A model generated the notes under the pieces. That model worked only from the letters and a program-made list of their open reading frames with translations. It was not told the origin of the DNA and made no database searches. Source: Pseudomonadota bacterium (GTDB lineage Bacteria > Pseudomonadota > Alphaproteobacteria > Rhizobiales > Xanthobacteraceae). Taken from it: a stretch of 64,000 nt of DNA. Shown here piece after piece: positions 8,941 to 17,392 of the stretch; positions within the stretch are counted from its first letter, which is position 1, and the number at the start of each line of letters is the position of its first letter. The stretch is taken from contig JAEYAW010000030.1 in the NCBI GenBank assembly GCA_023404675.1, positions 62,001 through 126,000 of the forward strand, given 5' to 3'. Position numbers and translations under genes: made by a program.

Positions 8941-9061
8941 GGTTACTCACTCGTACGCAACGCCACACAATTGCTAAGTAAATAAACACCGTGCCCGTAA
9001 CTAAAGGCTTAACCACATCCTCCCGTCGCGTTCTCCTCCGGTGCAAATCTCCGGAACCCGA

Positions 9062-9712
9062 TCAGAGTTCGCGCGCGAGCCCGCGCAGAGCGGGCACGAA
9101 GCGGACGCCGATCAGTTCGCGCCGGCTGAACTGGTCAGCCGCTCTCGTCACCCGCACCAGCGTTTGAGTGCCAGCCGGCGGCCCGACCGGCCCGACCAGA
9201 ATGCCGTCAGGTTCAAGCCGCTGGAGCAATGCGTCCGGGATGTCCTCCATCGCGGCCGTGACGATGATCCGGTCGAAGCCTCCCGTTTCCTGCGGCAAAT
9301 CGAAGCCGTCGCCGAAACGGACCTCGACATTGTCGTATCCAAGGCGCCGCAAGCGTTCCCGGGCAGAGCCCGCCAGCGTCCTGAACCGCTCGACGGTGAT
9401 GACATCGCGGCACAGCCGCGACAGCACAGCCGCCTGATAGCCGGAGCCGGTCCCGATCTCGAGCACGCGATGCGATGACCGCACCTGCAACTGCTCGGTC
9501 ATGTAGGCAACGACGAACGGCTGGCTGATGGTCTGACCGCAAGCAATGGGAAGCGCGATATCCAGATGCGCGGCGTCCTTATCCTCCGGCCGGACGAACG
9601 CCTGACGCGGCACCTCCTCCATTGCGCGCAAAACGGCCCGATCACTGAGACCGCGCTGACGCAGCGCCAGTTGAAACAGCGCCCTCGGATCCGGAGAAAG
9701 ATCGGGCGACAT
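9062..9712 (-). CDS. pcm: protein-L-isoaspartate O-methyltransferase
   Basis: Pcm repairs damaged proteins by SAM-dependent methylation of L-isoaspartyl residues. The 216-residue protein has the Rossmann SAM motif VLEIGTGSGYQAAVL near residue 80. The family block GQTISQPFVVAYMTE precedes it and DRIIVTAA follows. Length and motifs are standard. It lies between surE-serS (with a response regulator gene inserted on the other strand) and the NlpD-like gene. Confidence 0.94.
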   Translation of the reverse strand: MSPDLSPDPRALFQLALRQRGLSDRAVLRAMEEVPRQAFVRPEDKDAAHLDIALPIACGQTISQPFVVAYMTEQLQVRSSHRVLEIGTGSGYQAAVLSRLCRDVITVERFRTLAGSARERLRRLGYDNVEVRFGDGFDLPQETGGFDRIIVTAAMEDIPDALLQRLEPDGILVGPVGPPAGTQTLVRVTRAADQFSRRELIGVRFVPALRGLAREL

Positions 9713-9833
9713 GGAAAACTCCTTTCACGAACCGGGCTCCTGCAGGCTCCGCAGCCTTGCTGCTATTTGCGTTTCGCAGCGTTATTTGGCACCTTGCCAC
9801 AATCCTGGCCCCCCACAAAAATGAGGACTCTTG

Positions 9834-10226
9834 ATGTCGACCCCATCGTCCCGACGCGGCTCTGTCCTGATCGTGGAGGACGAAGCCATGATCCGGCTGA
9901 TGGTGTCCGACATGCTCGACGAACTCGGCTTTTCCGTCGTCGCTGAAGCGGGCGAAATCGACGACGCCATCCAGTTGGCCCGAACCTGCGATTTCGACGT
10001 CGCGATCCTCGACGTGAATGTCAACGGCAAGATCATCTCGCCGGTCGCCGAGGTGATCGAGCAGCGCCAGTTGCCATTCGTTTTCGCAACCGGATATGGC
10101 GCTGCCGGCGTGCCGGAGGAGTTCCGCAATCGCCCCGCGCTGCAAAAGCCGTTTCAGCTCGAAACGCTGGCGCGAATTCTCGATGGCCTGATCGGCGCTC
10201 CGGGCGGAGAAGCGCCGTCATTGTAA
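9834..10226 (+). CDS. single-domain response regulator, FAT-GUY type
   Basis: The 130-residue protein is only a receiver domain. It keeps the acidic pair in VEDE, the phospho-acceptor Asp in AILDVNVNG, the Thr in FATGYG and the Lys in LQKPF. The FATGY segment is the signature of FAT-GUY response regulators of alphaproteobacteria, which have no output domain and act by protein contact or phosphate transfer. No histidine kinase gene is nearby, so its partner is elsewhere. I chose the ATG at 9834 (GAGGA 7 bases upstream) rather than the adjacent TTG. It is convergent with surE. Confidence 0.88.
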   Translation: MSTPSSRRGSVLIVEDEAMIRLMVSDMLDELGFSVVAEAGEIDDAIQLARTCDFDVAILDVNVNGKIISPVAEVIEQRQLPFVFATGYGAAGVPEEFRNRPALQKPFQLETLARILDGLIGAPGGEAPSL

Positions 10227-10242
10227 GCCGGGACGACGGCGC

Positions 10243-11010
10243 TCAGTTCAGAACGTCGAGCAGCGCGCGCGAGAACTCCTCGTCCGTCCGGTCCAGACGC
10301 AGTGGCGTCACCGACACGAAACGCGCCGCCATCGCCGCGAGATCCGTGCCCTCCGGCGGCGGCTCGGTCTGCGCGAGGCGCTCGAATCCGATCCAGAAAT
10401 AGGGATTGTTGCGGCCATCGCGCCGCTCGTCGATGCGCAGGAAACCCTGATTGCGTTTGCCCTGCCGCGTCACGACGACGCCGCGCACCTCGTCCGGCGC
10501 ACACGCCGGGAAGTTCACGTTGATGACGACGTTGCGCGGCACGCCGACTTTCAGAATCCGCTGCACGATATCGGGACCGAATTTCAGCGCCGTATCCCAG
10601 AACGGCTTGTGACGGGAATCGATTCCGAACTCCTGCGACAACGCGAAGGACGGCAGGCCGAGAATGGTGCCTTCGAGCGCACCTGCGATCGTTCCGGAAT
10701 AGACAACATCCTCCGCGACGTTGCGGCCGCGATTGACGCCGGAGAGAATGGCGTCCGGCATCTTGTCGGCGCAGACGTGCCGCGAGCCCATGATCACGCA
10801 ATCGGTCGGCGTGCCGCGCACCGCGAAGTGGCGCGGACCGACCTGACGCAGCCGCAGCGGGTCGTTGAGCGACAGCGAATGCGAAACGCCGGACTGGTCA
10901 AGCTCGGGCGCGACGACCCAGACGTCCTCGGTGAGCGTGCGCGCGATCTTCTCGACGATCTTCAATCCGTCGGCATTGATGCCGTCGTCGTTGGTGCAGA
11001 GAATGCGCAT
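10243..11010 (-). CDS. surE: 5'/3'-nucleotidase SurE
   Basis: SurE is a metal-dependent nucleoside monophosphatase linked to stress survival. The 255-residue product starts MRILCTNDDGINADG, giving the catalytic TNDDG at residues 6-10. It continues with SGVNRGRN and VYSGTIAGALEG, both typical. The start ATG shares its A with the serS stop (TGATG), so translation is coupled. The frame is open upstream, but that part is antisense of serS coding sequence and is not used. Confidence 0.95.
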   Translation of the reverse strand: MRILCTNDDGINADGLKIVEKIARTLTEDVWVVAPELDQSGVSHSLSLNDPLRLRQVGPRHFAVRGTPTDCVIMGSRHVCADKMPDAILSGVNRGRNVAEDVVYSGTIAGALEGTILGLPSFALSQEFGIDSRHKPFWDTALKFGPDIVQRILKVGVPRNVVINVNFPACAPDEVRGVVVTRQGKRNQGFLRIDERRDGRNNPYFWIGFERLAQTEPPPEGTDLAAMAARFVSVTPLRLDRTDEEFSRALLDVLN

Positions 11011-12470
11011 CACGATCCTTTCTCGATGACTTTCAGCCCGCCCATGTAGGGCTGCAAAACCTCCGGCACGGCGATCGTGCCGCCGTCCTGCTGATAGGTC
11101 TCCATCACCGCGATCATCGCGCGGCCGACGGCGGTGCCCGACCCGTTCAGCGTGTGCACGAAACGCGGCTTGCCGTCGCCGCCGCGCACGCGCGCATTCA
11201 TGCGGCGCGCCTGAAAGTCTCCGCACACCGAGCAGGATGAAATCTCGCGGTACATGCCACCCTCGCCCTGCCCCGGCATCCAGACCTCGATGTCGTAGGT
11301 CTTCTGCGAGGCGAAGCCCATATCGCCGGTGCACAGTGTCACCACGCGATAGTGCAGCCCGAGCCGCTTCAGCACTTCCTCGGCGCAGGACAGCATGCGC
11401 TCGTGCTCGTCGAGGCTGGCTTCCGGCGTCGTGACCGAAACCAGTTCGACCTTGCTGAACTGATGCTGGCGGATCATGCCGCGCGTGTCGCGGCCGGCCG
11501 CTCCCGCCTCGGCGCGGAAGCAGTGCGTCAGCGCCGTGAGGCGCAGTGGCAGTTCCTTCTCGTCGAGAATGGATTCCCGGACCAGATTGGTCAGCGGCAC
11601 CTCGGCGGTGGGAATGAGCCAGTGGCGATTGCGTGCATCCTCGACCATGTCGGCGAACAGGGCCCGCGCCCGTTCATCCGCCATATCGAGATCGGCGACG
11701 ATGCCCTGCGCCGCCCAGGCGCGCGAGGCCGCATCGCCCTCCTTGTCGACGGCGGCTTCGCACAGCGCATCGGACAAGCGCCGGATATTGAAGGATCCGG
11801 ATGCTGCGAAAAACTGATCGTCCTCGAATTTCGGCAGCTGCGCCGTTCCGAACATCGCCTCGTCCCGCACCAGCAGCGGCGGGCTCACCTCGGCATAGCC
11901 GTGCTCGCCGGTGTGCACGTCGAGAAAGAACTGGCCGATGGCGCGCTCCAGCCGCGCGAGGCCGCGCTTGAGCACGACGAAGCGCGAGCCGGACATCTTC
12001 GCCGCGGCCTCGAAATCCATGAAGCCGAGCGCCTCGCCGAGCGCGGTGTGGTCCTGCGGCTTGAACGCGTAGCTGCGGGGCTCGCCGTAGCGGTGATGCT
12101 CGACATTGTCGTGTTCGTCCGCGCCATCCGGAACTTCGGCGAGCGGCATGTTCGGAATGGCGGCGAGCCTGTCGGCCAATTCCCTGACTACTCGCCGTTC
12201 CTCTTCCTCCAGATTCGCAATCGAGTCCTTGGACTTAAGCACCTCTGCTTTCAAGCGCTCAGCTTCAATCAAGTCTCCGGCTTTCATCGCCTGGTGGATA
12301 CTTCCTGACGCAGATTTGCGCTTGGCTCTCCAAGTTTCCAAGACGCGCAATATAGCCAGCCGTCGCTCATCGATGGCCAAAAGAGAAGCAGACAGAGGCG
12401 CAAGACCGCGCCGCTTCAGTGCAGCGTCGAACGCCTCCGGATTGTCTCGAATGAAACGGATGTCGTGCAT
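11010..12470 (-). CDS. serS: seryl-tRNA synthetase
   Basis: This class II enzyme charges tRNA-Ser and tRNA-Sec. The 486-residue product starts MHDIRFIRDNPEAFD. It has the long antiparallel coiled-coil arm (about residues 30-110), motif 2 (FRAEAGAAGRDTRGM, HQFSKVEL) and motif 3 (NGSGTAVGRAMIAVME). It is longer than the E. coli enzyme (430) because of an insert near residues 235-285 (AVDKEGDAASRAWAAQ and onward). The frame extends upstream without homology, so the ATG at 12470 is used. Confidence 0.95.
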   Translation of the reverse strand: MHDIRFIRDNPEAFDAALKRRGLAPLSASLLAIDERRLAILRVLETWRAKRKSASGSIHQAMKAGDLIEAERLKAEVLKSKDSIANLEEEERRVVRELADRLAAIPNMPLAEVPDGADEHDNVEHHRYGEPRSYAFKPQDHTALGEALGFMDFEAAAKMSGSRFVVLKRGLARLERAIGQFFLDVHTGEHGYAEVSPPLLVRDEAMFGTAQLPKFEDDQFFAASGSFNIRRLSDALCEAAVDKEGDAASRAWAAQGIVADLDMADERARALFADMVEDARNRHWLIPTAEVPLTNLVRESILDEKELPLRLTALTHCFRAEAGAAGRDTRGMIRQHQFSKVELVSVTTPEASLDEHERMLSCAEEVLKRLGLHYRVVTLCTGDMGFASQKTYDIEVWMPGQGEGGMYREISSCSVCGDFQARRMNARVRGGDGKPRFVHTLNGSGTAVGRAMIAVMETYQQDGGTIAVPEVLQPYMGGLKVIEKGS

Positions 12471-12629
12471 GGGAAATCTGTCCGGATCGGTGCCGCAAAC
12501 TGCGAGGCCGGACACGACACATTCCACGCGGAGAGCGCGTCCGGGCGGGCATCCCTACCCCGAATGGCCGCGCTTTCAAAGGGCTGCGTCCGGCGAAAAT
12601 CGCCGCCGCGCGGGCAATCGGGCAAAGCC

Positions 12630-13442
12630 CTATTCGGCGGGACTTGTGGAGGCTGAGGCGGCTGCGTCCTTGGCCGCCTTCTCGGCCGCCGCCTTTTTCT
12701 CGACCAGGCCGACCGCGATCACCGCACCCTCGTAGAGAATCAGCAGCGGAATCGCCAGCGACGCCTGACTGATCACGTCCGGCGGCGTCAGAACGGCGGC
12801 GATGACGAAGGCGCCGACGATGAAATAGCGGCGCTTTTCCTTCAACTGCTTGGAGGTGATGATCCCGATCCGGCCGAGCAGCGTCAGGATCACCGGCAGC
12901 TGGAACGCGACGCCGAACGCGAAGATCAGCGACATCATCAGCGACAGATATTCGCCGACCTTGGGCAGCAGCGCGATCTGCGCCGTCTCGTCGCCGCCGG
13001 ATTGCTGCATGCCCAGCGAGAAACGCACCAGCATCGGCAGCACGACGAAGTAGACGACCAGCGAACCCAGCACGAAGAAAAACGGGGTCGCCACCAGATA
13101 CGGCACGAAGGCCTGCCGCTCGTTGCGGTAAAGCCCCGGCGCGACGAACTTGTAGATCTGGGTCGCGACGATCGGGAACGAGATGAAGGCCGCGCCGAAC
13201 ATCGCCAGCTTGAGCTGGGTCAGGAAGTATTCGAGCAGTGCCGTATAGATGAATTTGGAATTGTCCGCGCCAGCCACCCAGACGAACGGCCAGACCAGAA
13301 CGTTGTAGATCTGCTTGGCGAAGAAGAAGCAGAAAATGAACGCGATGCCGAACGCCAGGAGCGCCTTGATCAGCCGCGACCGCAGCTCGATCAGGTGATC
13401 CATCAGGGGAGCCTTGCTGGCGTCGATGTCTTCCTGGCTCAT
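12630..13442 (-). CDS. tatC: twin-arginine translocase subunit TatC
   Basis: TatC recognises twin-arginine signal peptides together with TatB. The 270-residue protein shows six predicted helices. The N-terminal signature is MDHLIELRSRLIKALLAF, and the later hallmark is FVAPGLYRNERQAF. The C-terminal tail is Ala/Lys-rich and cytosolic. Its ATG overlaps the tatB stop by 4 bases. The 159 bases up to serS contain no gene. Confidence 0.96.
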   Translation of the reverse strand: MSQEDIDASKAPLMDHLIELRSRLIKALLAFGIAFIFCFFFAKQIYNVLVWPFVWVAGADNSKFIYTALLEYFLTQLKLAMFGAAFISFPIVATQIYKFVAPGLYRNERQAFVPYLVATPFFFVLGSLVVYFVVLPMLVRFSLGMQQSGGDETAQIALLPKVGEYLSLMMSLIFAFGVAFQLPVILTLLGRIGIITSKQLKEKRRYFIVGAFVIAAVLTPPDVISQASLAIPLLILYEGAVIAVGLVEKKAAAEKAAKDAAASASTSPAE

Positions 13443-14014
13443 GACGCTTTGGCTTTGACTTCGGGTTCGACGTCCACAGCGCCCGCCTCAGGCTGGACCC
13501 GCTCGGGCGGAACGATCTCAAGCGCAGCAGGCCCAAGCGAGACAGGCTCGGACGGGACGGGTTCGGGCTGAACCAAAGCCACCGCCTCGCCGGGCGACGG
13601 CTCGCCGACGGTCGCGCTCTCGGCGACCTGCACCTCCGCCGCCTTCTCTTCTTCCGCCAGGGTCTCGAAAGCGGGCTGCTCGGGCGTCGTCGGCAGTTCG
13701 GCCGGGGTCGCCGGCGTGGACGGATCGCCGGCTTTCAGGGCGTCCTCGACATCCTGCTTGGCCGCCTCGAAGACGTTGCCGCTGGTGATATTGCCGGCCG
13801 TCTCCTTGATATCGTCGAACTGCTTCTTGACGTCGGCCAGTTCCGCCTCGCGCAGGGCTTCCTGAAACTGGCCCTGAAACTCGGCGGCCATCCGGCGGAC
13901 CTTGCCCATCCACTGGCCAACCATGCGCAGGACGCCGGGGAGTTCCTTGGGGCCGATGGCGATCAGCGCCACGACGCCGATGACGACAAGTTCACTCCAG
14001 CCGATATCGAACAT
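13439..14014 (-). CDS. tatB: twin-arginine translocase subunit TatB
   Basis: The 191-residue protein begins with the short helix MFDIGWSELVVIGVVALIAIG followed by PKELPGVLR, as in TatB, and an amphipathic helix containing VRRMAAEFQGQF. The rest is a long Pro/Glu/Val-rich acidic tail, common in Rhizobiales TatB. It works with TatC in the receptor complex. tatA lies 58 bases upstream and tatC overlaps downstream. Confidence 0.95.
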   Translation of the reverse strand: MFDIGWSELVVIGVVALIAIGPKELPGVLRMVGQWMGKVRRMAAEFQGQFQEALREAELADVKKQFDDIKETAGNITSGNVFEAAKQDVEDALKAGDPSTPATPAELPTTPEQPAFETLAEEEKAAEVQVAESATVGEPSPGEAVALVQPEPVPSEPVSLGPAALEIVPPERVQPEAGAVDVEPEVKAKAS

Positions 14015-14072
14015 GGCACATTCCGCTTGCCGGACGCGCGTGGATCACGCGCCTCCGCACCGTCACAGGCGA

Positions 14073-14303
14073 TCAGACGACCTTGCTGCCGACGTCGGAA
14101 CGGGTGTTGGTCGAGTTGGCGTTGTCGATGGACTTCACCGGCTCGTTCTTGTCGGCCGTCTTCTCGTCGTCCTGCATGCCCTTCTTGAAGGCCTTGATGC
14201 CCTGGGCCACGTCGCCCATCAGGTCGGAAATCTTGCCGCGCCCGAACAGCAGCAGGACGACCGCGATGACGACGATCCAGTGCCAGATACTCAACGAACC
14301 CAT
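14073..14303 (-). CDS. tatA: twin-arginine translocase subunit TatA
   Basis: The 76-residue protein forms the Tat translocation pore. It has the N-terminal helix beginning MGSLSIWHW, then the FGRGKISDLMGDVAQGIKAFKKGM amphipathic block with the conserved FG and KAFKKG. The start at 14303 (MGSLSIWHW) gives the family length; a start 10 codons upstream has no support. It heads the tatABC operon. Confidence 0.95.
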   Translation of the reverse strand: MGSLSIWHWIVVIAVVLLLFGRGKISDLMGDVAQGIKAFKKGMQDDEKTADKNEPVKSIDNANSTNTRSDVGSKVV

Positions 14304-14456
14304 GCCGCAACCCTCCAGACACGCGGGCCGCATGACGCGGCCAGATTTTCCTCAAACTAGGCTCCGGGGGTGTCAAAAACAAGGACTTCGGGAGCGGCCG
14401 ATCTTCGCATTGCTGCGGATTGTGCACAGCACAGTTTCGTGGCAGCGGTAGCCCGG

Positions 14457-15473
14457 TCAGGCCTCGTCGTCCTCGCGGCCGGGCTCTTCGTCGCCCGCCG
14501 GCGAGGCATCCGTTCCGTCCGGATCGCCGGACTCGTCCGCACTGTCGAAGGCTTCGGCCTCGTCGATGCCGTCTGCCGCCTCTCCGTCCTCGTCGTCAGA
14601 CAGGTCGGTCACGACCACAAGCGTCTCTTCCAGAACGAGTTCTTCTTCCAGCCCAACTTCGGAGACTTCGGCCGACTCCGTATCGGCGCCGTCTTCGTCC
14701 GAGACCTCCGCCTCGGCGTCCGGGGTGTGATCCACCACGTCCGCCACCGGCGCGGCCCCCTCGTGTTCCACCTCGACCGCCGGCGCGAGGCCATAGTCGA
14801 GCTCGCCCGCTTCCAGCGGTTCCTCGTCCTCGCGCAGCGTCGCGTCGTCGGACGGTGACGGAATGTTGAAGCCGGACGGCAGTCGGGGATCGAGCAGACC
14901 CGTGCCTTTCAGTTCCTCAAGGCCCGGCAGATCGCCGAGCGCCTCAAGGTTGAACTGCGACAGGAAGGTTTCCGTCGTGCCGAAGGTCAGCGGGCGGCCC
15001 GGCACCTTGCGGCGGCCGCGCGGCTTGATCCAGCCGGTCTCCAGCAGCACGTCCAGCGTGCCCTTGGAGGTGGCGACGCCGCGGATTTCCTCGATTTCGG
15101 CGCGCGTCACCGGCTGGTGATAGGCGATGATCGCCAGCACCTCGATGGCCGCCCGCGACAGCTTGCGCGTCTCGGTGGATTCGCGCGTCATCAGCCACGA
15201 CAGGTCGGAGGCCGTGCGGAACGCCCATTTGCCGCCGATCCGCACGAGATTGACGCCGCGCAACGCGTAATCCGCCTGCAGCAGCTCAAGCGCCGCCTTC
15301 ACGTCCACGCCATCGGGCATGCGCTTGGCGAGCGCAGCGGCATCGAGCGGCTCGGCCGACGCGAACAGCATGGCTTCCAGAAGGCGCAGTTCTTCCGGGC
15401 GCGCAACGGGTTCCTCGGCCATGGACGCCTCCTCGATATCCTCGACGATGCGAAACTCTGCCAGGCTTGCCAT
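14457..15473 (-). CDS. scpB: segregation and condensation protein ScpB
   Basis: ScpB binds ScpA and SMC in the chromosome-condensing complex. The product is 338 residues from the ATG at 15473. The winged-helix ScpB domain (LRLLEAMLFASAEPL to about residue 215) includes LSRAAIEVLAIIAYHQPVTR. It is followed by an acidic tail of about 110 residues rich in Glu/Asp/Ala, found in alphaproteobacterial ScpB. A second ATG at 15422 is also possible. scpA is 19 bases upstream. Confidence 0.92.
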   Translation of the reverse strand: MASLAEFRIVEDIEEASMAEEPVARPEELRLLEAMLFASAEPLDAAALAKRMPDGVDVKAALELLQADYALRGVNLVRIGGKWAFRTASDLSWLMTRESTETRKLSRAAIEVLAIIAYHQPVTRAEIEEIRGVATSKGTLDVLLETGWIKPRGRRKVPGRPLTFGTTETFLSQFNLEALGDLPGLEELKGTGLLDPRLPSGFNIPSPSDDATLREDEEPLEAGELDYGLAPAVEVEHEGAAPVADVVDHTPDAEAEVSDEDGADTESAEVSEVGLEEELVLEETLVVVTDLSDDEDGEAADGIDEAEAFDSADESGDPDGTDASPAGDEEPGREDDEA

Positions 15474-15492
15474 GGCGCTTCTCCTTCCCAAA

Positions 15493-16317
15493 TCACTCTG
15501 CCGAAGCGGCCGCATCGGGCGTAAGGCCGGCGGGACGCTTGCGGAAATACAGGGGCGCGAACGGCCCCGACTGCTGCAGATCGAGGGAACCGTCGCGCAC
15601 CAGTTCGAGCGCGGCGGCGAAACTCGACGCAAACACGGTGGCCTTCTGCGAGGGCTCAAGGACGTACTGCATCAGGTAACTGTCGAGACTGCCCCAGTCG
15701 GCGGTCTCGGTCATACCGACCAGCCGCTCCAGCGACGCGCGCGCCTCAACCAGCGACCATACTGACCTCTTGGCCAGATGCACCGTGGCCAGCACGCCCT
15801 GCTGACGCTGGGTCGCGTAGGCCGTCAGAAGATCATAAAGCGTCGCCGACCATTTCGGGTGCCTGATCTCGGCGATCGCCTCCGGCGCGCCGCGCGCGAA
15901 AATATCCCGCCCGAGTTGCGGGCGTGTGATCAGCCGGTTGGCCGCCTCGCGGATCGCCTCGAGCCGGCGCAGACGGTTGGCCAGCGCGGTGGCCATTTCC
16001 TCCGCGCTCGGGCCCTCGGCCTGCGGCGGCTCCGGCAACAGCAGGCGCGACTTCAGGAAGGCGAGCCACGCTGCCATCACCAGGTAGTCGGCGGCCAGTT
16101 CCAGCCGGAGCTTCCGCGCTTCCTCGACGAATACGAGGTACTGCTCGGCGAGCGCGAGGATGGAAATCTTGGCGAGATCGACCTTCTGCTGACGGGCCAG
16201 CGCGAGCAGCAGGTCGAGCGGCCCTTCGTAGCCGCCGACATCGACCATCAGAGTCGGCTCGTCGTCGGCGACCTCGACCGGACGGGTTGCCTCGAAAGGA
16301 AGAATCTCCGCCGACAT
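15493..16317 (-). CDS. scpA: segregation and condensation protein ScpA
   Basis: ScpA is the kleisin that bridges SMC heads. The 274-residue product has the N-terminal kleisin block YEGPLDLLLALARQQKVDL (about residues 29-47), then EQYLVFVEEARKLRLELAADYLVMAAWLAFLKSRLLLP. The C-terminal winged helix binds SMC. Its ATG shares a base with the nagZ stop (TGATG), a translationally coupled pair that is widespread in this order. Confidence 0.94.
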   Translation of the reverse strand: MSAEILPFEATRPVEVADDEPTLMVDVGGYEGPLDLLLALARQQKVDLAKISILALAEQYLVFVEEARKLRLELAADYLVMAAWLAFLKSRLLLPEPPQAEGPSAEEMATALANRLRRLEAIREAANRLITRPQLGRDIFARGAPEAIAEIRHPKWSATLYDLLTAYATQRQQGVLATVHLAKRSVWSLVEARASLERLVGMTETADWGSLDSYLMQYVLEPSQKATVFASSFAAALELVRDGSLDLQQSGPFAPLYFRKRPAGLTPDAAASAE

Positions 16318-17345
16318 CAGCTCAAGGCTCCTGCCTTTGCGACAAGTTCATCCAGTTCGGCGCGGGCGGCGACGCGGTCCAGCGTTTCAGCCACGGTCCG
16401 CGCAGCCTGAACGCGGCTAGCCCGCTCCAGCGCGAGTCCCGCCAGAACCGGAGCCTGCGCGGCGACTTCCCGCATCTCGTCGAGCTTCCCATTGCAGTGG
16501 AGGATCACGTCGCAACCCGCTGAAATCGCAGCATGCGACCGCTCGGCGATCGAGCCGGCCAGCGCGTTCATCGAGACGTCATCGCTCATCAGCAAACCTT
16601 GGAACCCAATCGACCTGCGAATCACACGGTCAATCATTGTCGCAGATGTTGTCGCGGGATGGGCCGGGTCGATGGCGTTGAACACAACATGTGCGGTCAT
16701 CGCCATGGGCAGATCGGCGAGCGGCCGGAACGCCGCGAAATCGGTGCGCTCGAGCTCCTCCCCGGTCGCCGTGACGACCGGAAGCTGATGGTGACTGTCG
16801 GCATTCGCCCGCCCATGCCCCGGAATGTGCTTGAGCACCGGCAGCACGCCCCCGGCGGCAAGGCCGCCCGTTACGGCGCGCGCGATGGCCGCGACCTGCT
16901 CCGGCGTCGAGCCATAGGCACGGTTGCCGATCACGTCGTTGGCGCCGGGCACGGGAACGTCCGCCAGCGGCAGACAATCGACATCGATGCCAAGATCCGC
17001 CAGATCGGCCGCGATCAGGCGCGCGCTGAGCCAGGCCGCCCGCAGCCCGAGATCATGATCCTGTTGATAAAGCGCTGCGAACACCGCGCCCGGCGGATAA
17101 GCCGGCCAGTGTGGCGGTCCCAGCCGCTGCACCCGCCCGCCTTCCTGATCGATCAGGACGGGCGCATCATCAACGTCGATTACAGACCTTAAATCTGAAA
17201 CAAGTTCAGAAACTTGTGTCGGAGATTGAACATTTCTCTTGAAGAGAATGAAGCCCCAAGGCTGCGTGTCGCGCAGAAAAACGCGCTCCTCTGCGGTTAG
17301 CGAGAGCCCCGAAACACCGGTGATGAATGCGCGCGAAAAGGCCAT
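16317..17345 (-). CDS. nagZ: beta-N-acetylhexosaminidase NagZ (GH3)
   Basis: NagZ removes N-acetylglucosamine from cytosolic anhydromuropeptides in peptidoglycan recycling. The 342-residue product shows GFILFKRN, the substrate-binding VLIDQEGGRVQRL, the catalytic loop KHIPGHGRANADSHHQLP with its acid/base His, and MSDDVSM with the nucleophile Asp. There is no signal peptide, consistent with a cytosolic enzyme. It is coupled to scpA by a 1-base overlap and follows the SPOR gene by 47 bases. Confidence 0.95.
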   Translation of the reverse strand: MAFSRAFITGVSGLSLTAEERVFLRDTQPWGFILFKRNVQSPTQVSELVSDLRSVIDVDDAPVLIDQEGGRVQRLGPPHWPAYPPGAVFAALYQQDHDLGLRAAWLSARLIAADLADLGIDVDCLPLADVPVPGANDVIGNRAYGSTPEQVAAIARAVTGGLAAGGVLPVLKHIPGHGRANADSHHQLPVVTATGEELERTDFAAFRPLADLPMAMTAHVVFNAIDPAHPATTSATMIDRVIRRSIGFQGLLMSDDVSMNALAGSIAERSHAAISAGCDVILHCNGKLDEMREVAAQAPVLAGLALERASRVQAARTVAETLDRVAARAELDELVAKAGALS

Positions 17346-17392
17346 CTGGCGCGCTTAAACCCTCCGCGCCGGGCCGGTCAAGGAAGCGGCCG

